Origin: Oscillospiraceae bacterium
GTDB taxonomy: Bacteria > Bacillota > Clostridia > Oscillospirales > Ruminococcaceae
Length of the DNA: 64,000 nt
Assembly: GCA_019423755.1 (NCBI GenBank)
Contig: JAHZAU010000004.1
Coordinates: 62,001 to 126,000 of the forward strand
Reading direction: 5' to 3'
In this document: one piece after another, positions 40,959 through 48,134 of the stretch
Layout of the letters: each line of letters begins with the position of its first letter
Position numbering within the stretch: position 1 is the stretch's first letter
The notes under the pieces: model-generated
Databases searched by the model: none
Seen by the model: only the letters and a program-made list of their open reading frames with translations
Told to the model about the DNA's origin: nothing
Made by a program: the position numbers and the translations under genes

Positions 40959-41605
40959 TCGCCCTGCTGGACGGGGAGCGGGACTGGGGGGAATTTTTCT
41001 GCCTGGTGGAGGAAAGCCAGCGCCCCCGCCTAGAAGAAAAGCGCGGCCGGGCGGCCCGCCAGAGCCTGGGGGCCTATCTGCTGGCCCGCTGGCTGCTGGA
41101 GGAAAACGGCCTTTGCGCCCTGCGCCTGGACCGCAGCCCCCTGGGCCAGCCGCTGCTGCGCGAAGCCGACGGGAGCCCCAGCGGCTGGGGCCTTTCCCTG
41201 GCGCACACCGGCGGGGCCTGCGCCTGCGCCCTGCACCGGGGACGGGTGGGCCTCGACCTGGAACCGCCGGGACGCTGCCGCCCCGCCGTGGCCCGGCGGA
41301 TGTTTTCCCCCGCGGAACAAGCCGCCCTCACCGGCCCCGACCCGGACACTGCCTTTACCCGCCTGTGGACCCTGCGGGAAGCTTTGGCCAAGTACAGCGG
41401 CCAGGGCCTGGCCCGGATGCCCCAGGCGGAATTTCTTCTGGAAGGGGAGGGCCGCTGCAGCCGGGAGGGGCTGCGCTGCCGCTCCTGGCAGGAGGGCGGC
41501 TGGTGGCTCGGCTGCTGCTGGGAGGGGGAAGCGCCCGCCCCGGCCCCGGTCCGCGTCTGCCCCCTTTCCCAGCTGGAAGAATGGTGCCGGAAAACGCTTC
41601 GATAA
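40946..41605 (+). CDS. 4'-phosphopantetheinyl transferase (Sfp-like)
   Basis: 219 residues. GLSLAHTGGACACAL (His of motif 1), VGLDLEPPGRC (magnesium-binding Asp and Glu) and LWTLREALAKYSGQGL (WxxKEA-like motif) identify the family, which moves phosphopantetheine from CoA to a carrier-protein serine. The middle motif has REA instead of KEA. ATG 40946 lies inside the end of sfsA, indicating translational coupling. No polyketide or peptide synthetase is in the window. Confidence 0.85.
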   Translation: MGPVIALLDGERDWGEFFCLVEESQRPRLEEKRGRAARQSLGAYLLARWLLEENGLCALRLDRSPLGQPLLREADGSPSGWGLSLAHTGGACACALHRGRVGLDLEPPGRCRPAVARRMFSPAEQAALTGPDPDTAFTRLWTLREALAKYSGQGLARMPQAEFLLEGEGRCSREGLRCRSWQEGGWWLGCCWEGEAPAPAPVRVCPLSQLEEWCRKTLR

Positions 41606-41769
41606 GGAACAGGATTTGTTAAATGTCATAGGAAATTTTACTATAAATTGTAATACCTGATATTTTTCTTGAATCCGTATTTTTATTTGTAGAAAACTGT
41701 AGTATATTAATAAAGTAGAGCGATATTTCCTAGCTTTTTGAGGCAAAATGCAACAATAGGAGGATGAAT

Positions 41770-42843
41770 ATGGATTTTATTGATGAAATAAAACAGTTTT
41801 CGAAGCGTGTTGAGAGTTTGAAGGAAAATATCACGACGGAGGAGGCTACAAAAACGGCGTTAATCATGCCATTTTTCGCATTGCTCGGGTATGATGTGTT
41901 TAATCCGCATGAGTTTGTTCCGGAATTTGTTGCAGATGTTGGAATAAAAAAGGGCGAAAAAGTAGACTATGCAATTATGATGGAGGATAAGCCTTCTATT
42001 CTTATTGAAGCAAAATGGATCGGGGAAGCTTTAGAAAAACATGATTCCCAACTTTTCCGTTACTTTGGAACAACAGCAGCGAAATTTGCTATCTTGACGA
42101 ACGGGCAGATTTATCGTTTCTATACGGATTTGGAACAACCAAACAAAATGGACGAAAAGCCGTTTCTTGAAATTGATTTACTCAATTTAAAAGAAGCGCA
42201 GATTCCGGAGCTTAAGAAGTTCTGCAAAGCGAACTTTGATTTAAATAAAATCATGGATAGTGCTTCGGAATTAAAGTACTCCTATGAGTTTAAACGGATT
42301 TTGGCTACAGAACTTCAGGAACCCTCTGATGCGTTGGTTCGCCACTTTTTGACAGACGCCTATGATGGAATGAAGACACAGAATGTTGTTGAGCGCTTCC
42401 GTCCTGTGCTGAAAAAGGCAATGAATGATTATATTAGTGAGCTAATGAATGATCGCATCAAGACGGCGCTTGGAAACTCCAATGAAACAGTATCTCCAGT
42501 AAGCGAGACAGCCGACGAGCTGAGCAAAGAGGATGCTGCGGCACCAGTTTCTAAAGTTGTTACCACAGAAGAAGAATTAGAAGCGTATTTCATTGTAAAG
42601 AACTTGCTTCATGGCCTGGTTGAAATGACCGAGATAACATATAAGGACACAGAATCTTATTTCAACGTTCTCTATAAGAACAACACAAGAAAATGGATCT
42701 GCCGCTTCCGCTTGAGTAAAAGCTCTAAGTTCTTGATCCTTCCGGACGAAAATAAGAAGGAAGTACGTTATCGTATAGAGTCTGTGTATGACATTTATAA
42801 TTACAAGCAGCAGTTGGAAGAGGTTCTGAATCGATACCTGTAA
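41770..42843 (+). CDS. Orphan type I restriction enzyme R N-terminal-like nuclease (HSDR_N_2)
   Basis: 357 residues with low G+C (about 42 percent) in a 62 percent region. Residues about 20-160 match the N-terminal nuclease domain of type I restriction subunits: EEATKTALIMPFFALLGYDV, then KVDYAIMMEDKPSILIEAKW, which gives the D-x(n)-E-x-K catalytic triad, and QLFRYFGTTAAKFAILTNGQ. There is no helicase motor, hsdM or hsdS beside it. The C-terminal 110 residues are unassigned. ATG 41770 has AGGAGG 6 nt upstream; ATG 41764 is too close. Horizontal transfer is likely. Confidence 0.85.
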   Translation: MDFIDEIKQFSKRVESLKENITTEEATKTALIMPFFALLGYDVFNPHEFVPEFVADVGIKKGEKVDYAIMMEDKPSILIEAKWIGEALEKHDSQLFRYFGTTAAKFAILTNGQIYRFYTDLEQPNKMDEKPFLEIDLLNLKEAQIPELKKFCKANFDLNKIMDSASELKYSYEFKRILATELQEPSDALVRHFLTDAYDGMKTQNVVERFRPVLKKAMNDYISELMNDRIKTALGNSNETVSPVSETADELSKEDAAAPVSKVVTTEEELEAYFIVKNLLHGLVEMTEITYKDTESYFNVLYKNNTRKWICRFRLSKSSKFLILPDENKKEVRYRIESVYDIYNYKQQLEEVLNRYL

Positions 42844-42849
42844 ATGTTC

Positions 42850-42878
42850 TTGCCCCCGGCACTTTCCCGTGGTAAAAT
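42850..42878 (+). promoter_or_regulatory. Promoter of the ClC gene
   Basis: TTGCCC at 42850-42855 and TGGTAAAAT (-10 TAAAAT at 42873-42878) with a 17-nt spacer. Confidence 0.55.
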
Positions 42879-42921
42879 AAAGAAAATGACCCCATCGATG
42901 GCAGCAGGGAGGAACGGGAGA

Positions 42922-44172
42922 ATGGAGAAAAACAGACGGCCGGCGTGTCTGGCGGTAGGCGAGAGCTTTTTCATGTGGCTGATGATCGCAGGGGCGGTAG
43001 GCTCTTTGCTGGGCTGCGTGGGCGCGGTGTTCCACCACGCGGTGGACCTTTCCGACGCCCTGCGCCGGGCCCACCCGTGGATCTTGTTCACCCTGCCTTT
43101 GGCCGGCGCGGCTATCACCCTGCTGTACCGCCTGGCCGGGATGGAAAATGACCCCGGCACCAACCTGGTGCTGCGCTCGGTGCGCTCGGTGGAGCAGATG
43201 CACCTGCGCCAGGCTCCGCTGATCTTTATCGGCACCGTGCTGACCCACCTGGCGGGCGGTTCCTCCGGGCGGGAGGGCGCTGCGCTGCAGCTGGGCGGCA
43301 GCATCACCGCTGATATGGGCCGCCGCCTGCAGCTGGACGAAAAGGACCGCCATATCCTCACCCTCTGCGGCATGAGCGCGGGGTTTGCGGCGCTGTTTGG
43401 CACCCCGCTCACCGCGGCCATCTTCGCCATCGAGGTGGTCAGCGTGGGTATCATGCACTATGCGGCGCTGGTGCCCTGCCTGTTTTCCGCCCTGGTGGCC
43501 TATGGGGTCGGCGGCGCGCTGGGCGTCCATCCCACTGCCTTCGACCTGGGGACCGTGCCGGACTTCACCTTCCTCAACGGCGGGCGGGTGCTGGTCTTGG
43601 GGGTGCTTTGCGCCCTGCTGGGCATCGTCTTCTGCCAGCTTCTGCACAGCGCGGCCCACTGGTATCAAAAATACCTGAAGGACCCCGTCCTGCGGGCAGT
43701 GGTGGGCGGCCTGCTGGTGCTGGCGGTGAGCCTCCTGCTGGGCAGCCAGGACTACAACGGCGCCGGTATGCCGGTCATCCGCCAGGCCATCGCCGGCCAG
43801 GCGCGCCCCGAAGCCTTCCTCATTAAGATGCTGCTCACCGCGCTGACCCTGGGCGCCGGCTTCAAGGGCGGCGAGATCGTGCCCACCTTCTTTGTGGGGG
43901 CGACCTTTGGCTGCACCGTGGGGGCCCTGCTGGGCCTGGACCCGGGCTTTGCCGCAGCGGTGGGGATCGTGGCGCTGTTTTGCAGCGTGGTCAACTGCCC
44001 GGTGGCGTCGCTGGTGCTGAGTATCGAGCTGTACGGCTCCCAGGGGGCGCTGTTCTTTGCGGTGGCCTGCGCCGTCAGCTACATGCTTTCCGGCAACTAC
44101 GGGCTTTACGCCGGGCAGAAGATCGTCTACTCCAAAACCCGGGCGGAGTTCATCGATCAGCCTACCCATTAA
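42922..44172 (+). CDS. ClC-family chloride channel/transporter
   Basis: 416 residues, about ten to twelve helices. Signature regions of the ion path: GGSSGREGAALQLGGS (GxSGREG), ALFGTPLTAAIFAIEV (gating region), and GFKGGEIVPTFFVGATFG (GGEIxP). ClC proteins pass or exchange chloride, often fluoride in some bacteria; there is no direct evidence here for the ion. ATG 42922 after GGGAGGAACGGGAG. Confidence 0.9.
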   Translation: MEKNRRPACLAVGESFFMWLMIAGAVGSLLGCVGAVFHHAVDLSDALRRAHPWILFTLPLAGAAITLLYRLAGMENDPGTNLVLRSVRSVEQMHLRQAPLIFIGTVLTHLAGGSSGREGAALQLGGSITADMGRRLQLDEKDRHILTLCGMSAGFAALFGTPLTAAIFAIEVVSVGIMHYAALVPCLFSALVAYGVGGALGVHPTAFDLGTVPDFTFLNGGRVLVLGVLCALLGIVFCQLLHSAAHWYQKYLKDPVLRAVVGGLLVLAVSLLLGSQDYNGAGMPVIRQAIAGQARPEAFLIKMLLTALTLGAGFKGGEIVPTFFVGATFGCTVGALLGLDPGFAAAVGIVALFCSVVNCPVASLVLSIELYGSQGALFFAVACAVSYMLSGNYGLYAGQKIVYSKTRAEFIDQPTH

Positions 44173-44209
44173 TTTTTTGACAAAAAGCAAAAAAATCTGC
44201 AAAAAGGTG

Positions 44210-44238
44210 TTGACAAATCGCTATCGGCACGATATAAT
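44210..44238 (+). promoter_or_regulatory. Promoter of the tRNA cluster
   Basis: TTGACA at 44210-44215, 17-nt spacer, TATAAT at 44233-44238: a full consensus promoter 28 nt before tRNA-Gly. Confidence 0.93.
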
Positions 44239-44265
44239 AGTACCTGTCGTTGAGATGCGGTACGC

Positions 44266-44339
44266 GCGGGTGTAGTTCAATGGTAGAATCCCAGCCTTCC
44301 AAGCTGGTCGCGTGGGTTCGATTCCCATCACCCGCTCCA
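44266..44339 (+). tRNA. tRNA-Gly (TCC)
   Basis: Acceptor GCGGGTG/CACCCGC, anticodon stem CCAGC/GCTGG with loop CTTCCAA (TCC), T loop TTCGATT and encoded CCA. Confidence 0.97.
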
Positions 44340-44345
44340 TAAAAT

Positions 44346-44422
44346 GCGCCAATAGCTCAGCTGGATAGAGCAACTGCCTTCTAAGCAGTAGGTCGGGAGT
44401 TCGAGTCTCTCTTGGCGCGCCA
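44346..44422 (+). tRNA. tRNA-Arg (TCT)
   Basis: Acceptor GCGCCAA/TTGGCGC, anticodon stem ACTGC/GCAGT with loop CTTCTAA (TCT), T loop TTCGAGT and encoded CCA. Confidence 0.97.
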
Positions 44423-44425
44423 TAT

Positions 44426-44503
44426 GGTGGGTATGGCCTAGTTGGTTAGGGCGCCAGATTGTGGCTCTGGAGGTCGTGAGTTCAACTCTCACTACCCACC
44501 CCA
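44426..44503 (+). tRNA. tRNA-His (GTG)
   Basis: Acceptor GTGGGTA/TACCCAC with the extra 5' G paired to C73 as required for tRNA-His; anticodon stem CCAGA/TCTGG with loop TTGTGGC; CCA encoded. Confidence 0.97.
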
Positions 44504-44505
44504 TG

Positions 44506-44536
44506 AAAAAAGGCTTTTATTTAAAAGCCTTTTTTC
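44506..44536 (+). terminator. Terminator after tRNA-His
   Basis: AAAAAAGGCTTTT pairs with AAAAGCCTTTTTT around ATTT. Confidence 0.8.
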
Positions 44537-44554
44537 TATATCTAACCTGAATAT

Positions 44555-44630
44555 TGGGCTGTCGCCAAGCGGTAAGGCACAGGACTTTGACTCCTGCATC
44601 CCGTGGGTTCGAATCCCGCCAGCCCAGCCA
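44555..44630 (+). tRNA. tRNA-Gln (TTG), probable prophage attachment site
   Basis: Acceptor TGGGCTG/CAGCCCA, anticodon stem CAGGA/TCCTG with loop CTTTGAC (TTG), T loop TTCGAAT, CCA encoded. The prophage integrase lies just downstream and points toward it, so the 3' end is the likely attL core; the matching attR is outside the window. Confidence 0.95.
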
Positions 44631-44687
44631 AGAAAGCACCCGGTAAATGGCTTAGATAAGCCGTTTGTCGGGTGCTTTCTCTTTTTT
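44631..44687 (+). terminator. Terminator after tRNA-Gln
   Basis: AGAAAGCACCCG at 44631-44642 pairs with 44669-44680, with an inner GGCTTA/TAAGCC stem and TTTTTT at 44682-44687. Confidence 0.88.
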
Positions 44688-44706
44688 CGGGAAAGGTGAA
44701 TTTTTG

Positions 44707-44727
44707 TTTGACGACAGTTTGACGACA
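44707..44727. repeat. Direct repeat TTTGACGACA beside int
   Basis: Two copies, 44707-44716 and 44718-44727, 11 bp apart, between tRNA-Gln and the integrase stop. They could be arm-type integrase binding sites. Confidence 0.45.
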
Positions 44728-44734
44728 CTGGTAC

Positions 44735-45847
44735 TTAGTTTTCGGCTGCTGCCAGATCAGCGCGCAGGGATTCCACATCATTGTGGACGTAGATGCTGGT
44801 GGTGACGACCACATCCGCATGCCCCAGAAACTTGGACACCGCATAGATGTTTTTGGTGCGCCGGTAAAGGAGGGTGCCGCAGGTGTGACGGTATTCGTGG
44901 GGAGTGAGCACCGGCAGGTCGGGGAAGTGCTGAGACAGGTCCCGGCAGAATGGATCGAAGATGTTGTGGACCCAGTTGGAGATGGAGCAGAAGGTCTCCT
45001 TGCCGCCGATGACAAAGCAGGAGGGGGAGCTGGCTGCTGCCATCGGCCGCAGGTAGTCGCAGAGTTCCTCGCTCAGAGGGAGCAGCCGCACGGAGGTAGG
45101 CGTTTTGGGCGGCCCGATGGTGGAACGGTTGTGGACGGGGGTAACAGCCCGCTGGATCTGGATGGTACGGTTTTGCAGGTCGATGTCACTCCACATCAGG
45201 CCCAGCAGTTCGGAGCGCCGCAGCCCCAAAGAAAGCAGCAGCACGATGGAAAGCCCTTTCGGGTGCTGCTGGGCAAAGGCCAGGACCTGATCGGCCTCCT
45301 CTTGAGTGAAGATGTGCTTTTCCTTTTTGGGAAGATCGGACTGCACCGACAATCCCCGGGCCGGGTTTTTATAGCACAGATCGTTGGTGATGGCCGTTTC
45401 AAAAATGGAGTTGAGGCAGAGCCGGATCTTCTTATTGGTAGACAGGGAATATTTTTGTGCGCAGAGGTTGTAGAAGGCTTGGACATCAATGGGCCGGATG
45501 TCGGTAAGCAGCGCGTTCCCGAAGTAGGGGAGCAGGTACTTCTCCACCTTGTCTTTGTAGGTGTTTTGGTAGGTGCTTTCCTTCACCCGGCCGTGCTTGT
45601 AGGTTTCCAACCACTTGGCCGCCCATTGGGCGAAGGTGTAATCCTTCTGAACAAAAACGTTCCCGGTCTGTTCGGCAACCCGCTGGTTGATCCGCCACGC
45701 CTCAGCCTGCCGCTTGGCATCGGCTTTGCTGATGGAAGAGTAAAACGACTTGCGGATCAGCCGGCCGGTCAAGTCTCGCCCCAGGGTGATCTTGACCTCA
45801 TACCGTCCGTCTTCCCGGTTGGGCTTCTCTTTTTTGGGTCTGGGCAT
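44735..45847 (-). CDS. int: Prophage tyrosine-type integrase
   Basis: 370 residues. N-terminal AP2-like/arm-binding region (RYEVKITLGRDLTGRLIRKS), SAM-like core-binding domain (FAQWAAKWLETYKHGRVKES) and catalytic domain with Arg in LLSLGLRRSELLGLMW, HEYRHTCGTLLYRR (His-x-x-Arg), GHADVVVTTSIYVH (nucleophile Tyr). It integrates and excises the prophage. ATG 45847 after AAAGGAG; the gene ends 105 nt from tRNA-Gln. Confidence 0.95.
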   Translation of the reverse strand: MPRPKKEKPNREDGRYEVKITLGRDLTGRLIRKSFYSSISKADAKRQAEAWRINQRVAEQTGNVFVQKDYTFAQWAAKWLETYKHGRVKESTYQNTYKDKVEKYLLPYFGNALLTDIRPIDVQAFYNLCAQKYSLSTNKKIRLCLNSIFETAITNDLCYKNPARGLSVQSDLPKKEKHIFTQEEADQVLAFAQQHPKGLSIVLLLSLGLRRSELLGLMWSDIDLQNRTIQIQRAVTPVHNRSTIGPPKTPTSVRLLPLSEELCDYLRPMAAASSPSCFVIGGKETFCSISNWVHNIFDPFCRDLSQHFPDLPVLTPHEYRHTCGTLLYRRTKNIYAVSKFLGHADVVVTTSIYVHNDVESLRADLAAAEN

Positions 45848-45892
45848 AAAAAATCCACTCCTTTTTGATGCTGACGAAAATGGGGTATGCGG

Positions 45893-45921
45893 TTGCCAGC
45901 CCAATGAAAGAGTGGTATAAT
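45893..45921 (+). promoter_or_regulatory. Promoter of predicted small RNA 1
   Basis: TTGCCA at 45893-45898 and TATAAT at 45916-45921, 17-nt spacer, on the strand opposite to int and the zinc-ribbon gene. Confidence 0.7.
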
Positions 45922-45927
45922 ACAAAT

Positions 45928-46001
45928 GCTTAATATGCACCGTCTCTCTTTGGGAGGCACTGGCCGCTTTCCGTGTTGGCGCACGGAGAGCGGTCTTTTT
46001 T
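45928..46001 (+). ncRNA. Predicted prophage small RNA 1, about 74 nt
   Basis: Transcript from the promoter at 45893-45921 would end at a 14-bp hairpin (GGCCGCTTTCCGTG at 45962-45975 pairing with 45982-45995) and T tract 45996-46001. No frame of useful length. It lies between int and the zinc-ribbon gene and is antisense to neither coding region. Its terminator and context resemble small RNA 2 at 46659. Confidence 0.6.
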
Positions 46002-46002
46002 A

Positions 46003-46608
46003 TTATTCTATACTTCTTGACCAGTCGTCTACCGAGAAAAACACCACAGTTGGGTTATCTTCGCTGTCGTATTTTATTCCGATGGTATATGTATGGTCTG
46101 TATCATAGTAGTCGAACTTTGAACTGGTATAATGGATTCCGTCCTTTATGGCGTATGTTTCTGGATAGTACCACCCTAGCCGGTCGTATTCATACACGCC
46201 GATATCTTCCAGGTATAACTTTACGAACTCCACACCGTATTCATGCCCAATTTGCTCGTAATCGGTTGTTTTCTGCTCTGCTGGCTGAGGATGCTTAGAA
46301 GGGGCACCAATTACTGCGGTAAAGACTGCAGCAGCCAAAATAACGAACAGCATTATAAGGCATCCAGGGGATTTGGATTTCTTTGGCTTATCCTTTTCCA
46401 ATGATTCAAAAAATTCCTTTGACGTAGGAACGCCGGTTAGGTAAGGACTTTTCCATTCCACATCATCTTCTTTGGGGTTAGCAGCTTCCGTGTTCTCGGT
46501 CTGCTTAAAGATTGAAGCGTTGTTAGGAACCTCAGAAACTTCCTTCCCGCAGTACCGGCAAAACGTGCTATCATCTTCAATTCTTCTTCCGCAATGTCTG
46601 CAAAACAT
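46003..46608 (-). CDS. Zinc-ribbon membrane protein
   Basis: 201 residues. An N-terminal zinc ribbon MFCRHCGRRIEDDSTFCRYC carries two CxxC pairs; a cytoplasmic linker is followed by one transmembrane helix (GCLIMLFVILAAAVFTAVIG, about residues 95-115) and an exported C-terminal domain (residues 120-201; DYEQIGHEYGVEFVKLYLED). Such proteins are accessory genes in prophages; a role as an envelope-located exclusion or sensor protein is speculation. ATG 46608 after GGAGGAGGA; low G+C (about 44 percent). Confidence 0.75.
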   Translation of the reverse strand: MFCRHCGRRIEDDSTFCRYCGKEVSEVPNNASIFKQTENTEAANPKEDDVEWKSPYLTGVPTSKEFFESLEKDKPKKSKSPGCLIMLFVILAAAVFTAVIGAPSKHPQPAEQKTTDYEQIGHEYGVEFVKLYLEDIGVYEYDRLGWYYPETYAIKDGIHYTSSKFDYYDTDHTYTIGIKYDSEDNPTVVFFSVDDWSRSIE

Positions 46609-46624
46609 AATGTCCTCCTCCTGA

Positions 46625-46652
46625 TTGACAAAATTCGCCAATCCGTTATAAT
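46625..46652 (+). promoter_or_regulatory. Promoter of predicted small RNA 2
   Basis: TTGACA at 46625-46630 and TATAAT at 46647-46652 with a 16-nt spacer, plus strand. Confidence 0.75.
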
Positions 46653-46658
46653 GATAGC

Positions 46659-46727
46659 GAGGAGTGGATTTGAGTCGTCTTCTCATGTTAGCCGCTTTCG
46701 GGGTCGCGTCCCGGAGGCGGCTTTTTT
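46659..46727 (+). ncRNA. Predicted prophage small RNA 2, about 69 nt
   Basis: A transcript from the promoter at 46625 would end at the hairpin with arms AGCCGC (46690-46695) and GCGGCT (46717-46722), inner CGGG/CCCG, followed by TTTTTT (46722-46727) and ATT. It lies in the 137-bp gap between the zinc-ribbon gene start and the immA stop. Its 3' half follows the pattern GCCGCTTTC-stem-TTTTTTATT also present in small RNA 1, so the two may be related copies. Confidence 0.6.
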
Positions 46728-46745
46728 ATTTGTGGGGAAAATCGG

Positions 46746-47180
46746 TCACAGATTTGTCCCCAGTGAATAGGCCACGAGCTCAGGCGGCAGTTGCAAAGCC
46801 TGGGCGATGTCATAGACGCTGCACCCCTCATACTCCGCTGTTAGGTATTCTGACGGATAACAGAGGCACACGGCAAAGCGATTCGCCTGGACCTCCAATT
46901 TATCCACGGAAAACAGAGTATGCTCCCTCAGAAAGGGGGTATTGGCGGATGGATGCATCACAGCATGGCCCAGCTCGTGGGCACAGGTAAAATGCTGTCG
47001 CTCCGGTGAAAGTGCTTCATTGATATGGATGACCTTTGTTCGGTGGGAACGTGAGTAATACCCACGCACCGTGCCAAGTGGTTCTTTTATGACGATGATC
47101 CCCAGGAGCCGACACAGTTCAAAGGGGTCATTTGTGTGGTACTTATGAAGAAGAGACGAGGCGGTTTCCCAGATTGACAA
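46746..47180 (-). CDS. immA: ImmA/IrrE-family metallopeptidase
   Basis: 144 residues. The zinc-peptidase motif HELGHAVMHP lies in the middle, preceded by KVIHINEALSPERQHFTCA, and the family usually cleaves the neighbouring phage repressor to induce the element. Start TTG 47180 is chosen (GGTGAT 5 nt upstream); GTG 47189 is an alternative. It follows the XRE repressor by 13 nt, the usual ImmR-ImmA order. Confidence 0.88.
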   Translation of the reverse strand: MSIWETASSLLHKYHTNDPFELCRLLGIIVIKEPLGTVRGYYSRSHRTKVIHINEALSPERQHFTCAHELGHAVMHPSANTPFLREHTLFSVDKLEVQANRFAVCLCYPSEYLTAEYEGCSVYDIAQALQLPPELVAYSLGTNL

Positions 47181-47193
47181 GTGGATCACCGTC

Positions 47194-47610
47194 CTATTTT
47201 TTGTACTTCTTAGGTGTATATTTGGCTTTGGCAATCTGCTTGGTCATGCGCAGTTGGTTTTCATAGCTTGCCCGCAGCAGCTCTTTCGTTTCATCATCCA
47301 ACGGCTCTCCGTCGAACATGAGAGGATCGGAACTGCTGAGTAGGTCCAACATCTCCTCCATCTTTTTTGCAATATCACGCTCATCCTTCTTAGTGAGGAC
47401 GGGCGGCATGCTTTGGCCATCTTCAATGATATATGACTTGGTTACACCAAAATAATCAGCTAATGCCTGCAAGGTGCCCATTCGAGGTATTTTTAAATCG
47501 TTTTCCCAAGTGGATACAGCTTTATCAGAAACTTGTAAAATGTTCCCGAGTTCTATTTGGCTCAGACCAGCATTTTCTCGAAGAAACTTTATTTTACTAC
47601 CGATACTCAC
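47194..47610 (-). CDS. XRE-family phage repressor (ImmR/CI-like)
   Basis: 138 residues. The N-terminal HTH is clear: LRENAGLSQIELGNILQVSD and KAVSTWENDLKIPRMGTLQ, then YFGVTKSYI. The C-terminal half is helical. It should bind the four CTAAAAGTAGA sites around 47645-47952 and keep lysogeny, with cleavage by the adjacent ImmA as the induction route. Start GTG 47610 follows AAAGGGGTGAT. Coordinates of the promoter and operators fit it as the leftward gene of a lambda-like switch. Confidence 0.9.
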   Translation of the reverse strand: MSIGSKIKFLRENAGLSQIELGNILQVSDKAVSTWENDLKIPRMGTLQALADYFGVTKSYIIEDGQSMPPVLTKKDERDIAKKMEEMLDLLSSSDPLMFDGEPLDDETKELLRASYENQLRMTKQIAKAKYTPKKYKK

Positions 47611-47636
47611 GCCATCACCCCTTTCATAGTATCTTT

Positions 47637-47665
47637 ATAATAAACTAAAAGTAGATAAAAATCAA
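47637..47665 (-). promoter_or_regulatory. Leftward repressor promoter with operator O1
   Basis: On the minus strand TTGATT and TATTAT are 17 nt apart. The operator CTAAAAGTAGA (47645-47655) sits in the spacer, so binding would repress the repressor gene. Confidence 0.75.
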
Positions 47666-47682
47666 CATGAAAAACATAATAC

Positions 47683-47725
47683 TCTACTTTTAGGGGTTGA
47701 CATTCCACTTAAAGTAGAGTATAGT
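47683..47725 (+). promoter_or_regulatory. Rightward early promoter with operators O2 and O3
   Basis: TTGACA at 47697-47702 and TATAGT at 47720-47725 with a 17-nt spacer. O2, TCTACTTTTAG at 47683-47693, ends 3 nt before the -35 box; O3, CTTAAAGTAGAG at 47708-47719, fills the spacer. Together with O1 this gives a symmetrical switch. Confidence 0.8.
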
Positions 47726-47745
47726 GGGAACAGGAGGTGATAGAA

Positions 47746-47934
47746 ATGGCGTTTACAGTGAAGCAGGCAAGAATGCTTGCTGGAAAAAAACAACAGGAAA
47801 TGGCCGATTTTCTTGGCATTCATGTGCAAACATACCGCAAAATCGAAGAAAATCCAAGCAGAGCTACCGTGGAACAAGCACAAAAGATTGCTCAAATTAC
47901 TGGCATACCATACGACAAAATTTTTTTCGCCTAA
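47746..47934 (+). CDS. Small Cro-like XRE regulator
   Basis: 62 residues made only of an HTH: KQARMLAGKKQQEMADFLGI, then HVQTYRKIEENPSRATVEQA and AQITGIPYDKIFFA. It is the first rightward gene of the switch and is the likely Cro counterpart of the leftward repressor. ATG 47746 after AGGAGGTGAT; the GTG at 47737 overlaps this site. A fourth operator follows its stop (47938-47952). Confidence 0.88.
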   Translation: MAFTVKQARMLAGKKQQEMADFLGIHVQTYRKIEENPSRATVEQAQKIAQITGIPYDKIFFA

Positions 47935-47937
47935 ATA

Positions 47938-47952
47938 TCTACTTTTAGTAGA
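47938..47952. promoter_or_regulatory. Operator O4
   Basis: TCTACTTTTAGTAGA contains the same 11-mer as O1 and O2 and is itself an inverted repeat (TCTAC/GTAGA). It lies between the cro-like gene and the next small frame. Confidence 0.7.
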
Positions 47953-47981
47953 AAAAGCAAACATGAAAGGAGGTGATTCAA

Positions 47982-48134
47982 ATGGATGTATTGCTTTTGG
48001 TTACATGTACTGTTCTGGTTTCTTATCTTACAACAAAAGTAATAGCGACCCACTACTTTGAGATAGTAGATCGCTATGTTCAAGAAGCTATCCAACAATT
48101 AACTGAGATATTGGAGGGAAACAAACATCAATGA
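47982..48134 (+). CDS. Short membrane protein, early prophage gene
   Basis: 50 residues, a hydrophobic N-terminal helix (DVLLLVTCTVLVSYLTTKVI) followed by a charged helix. A strong AAAGGAGGTGAT lies before ATG 47982. Its last 47 nt overlap the 3' end of the opposite-strand Abi_alpha gene. Function unknown; small early membrane proteins in prophages often act in exclusion. Confidence 0.6.
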   Translation: MDVLLLVTCTVLVSYLTTKVIATHYFEIVDRYVQEAIQQLTEILEGNKHQ

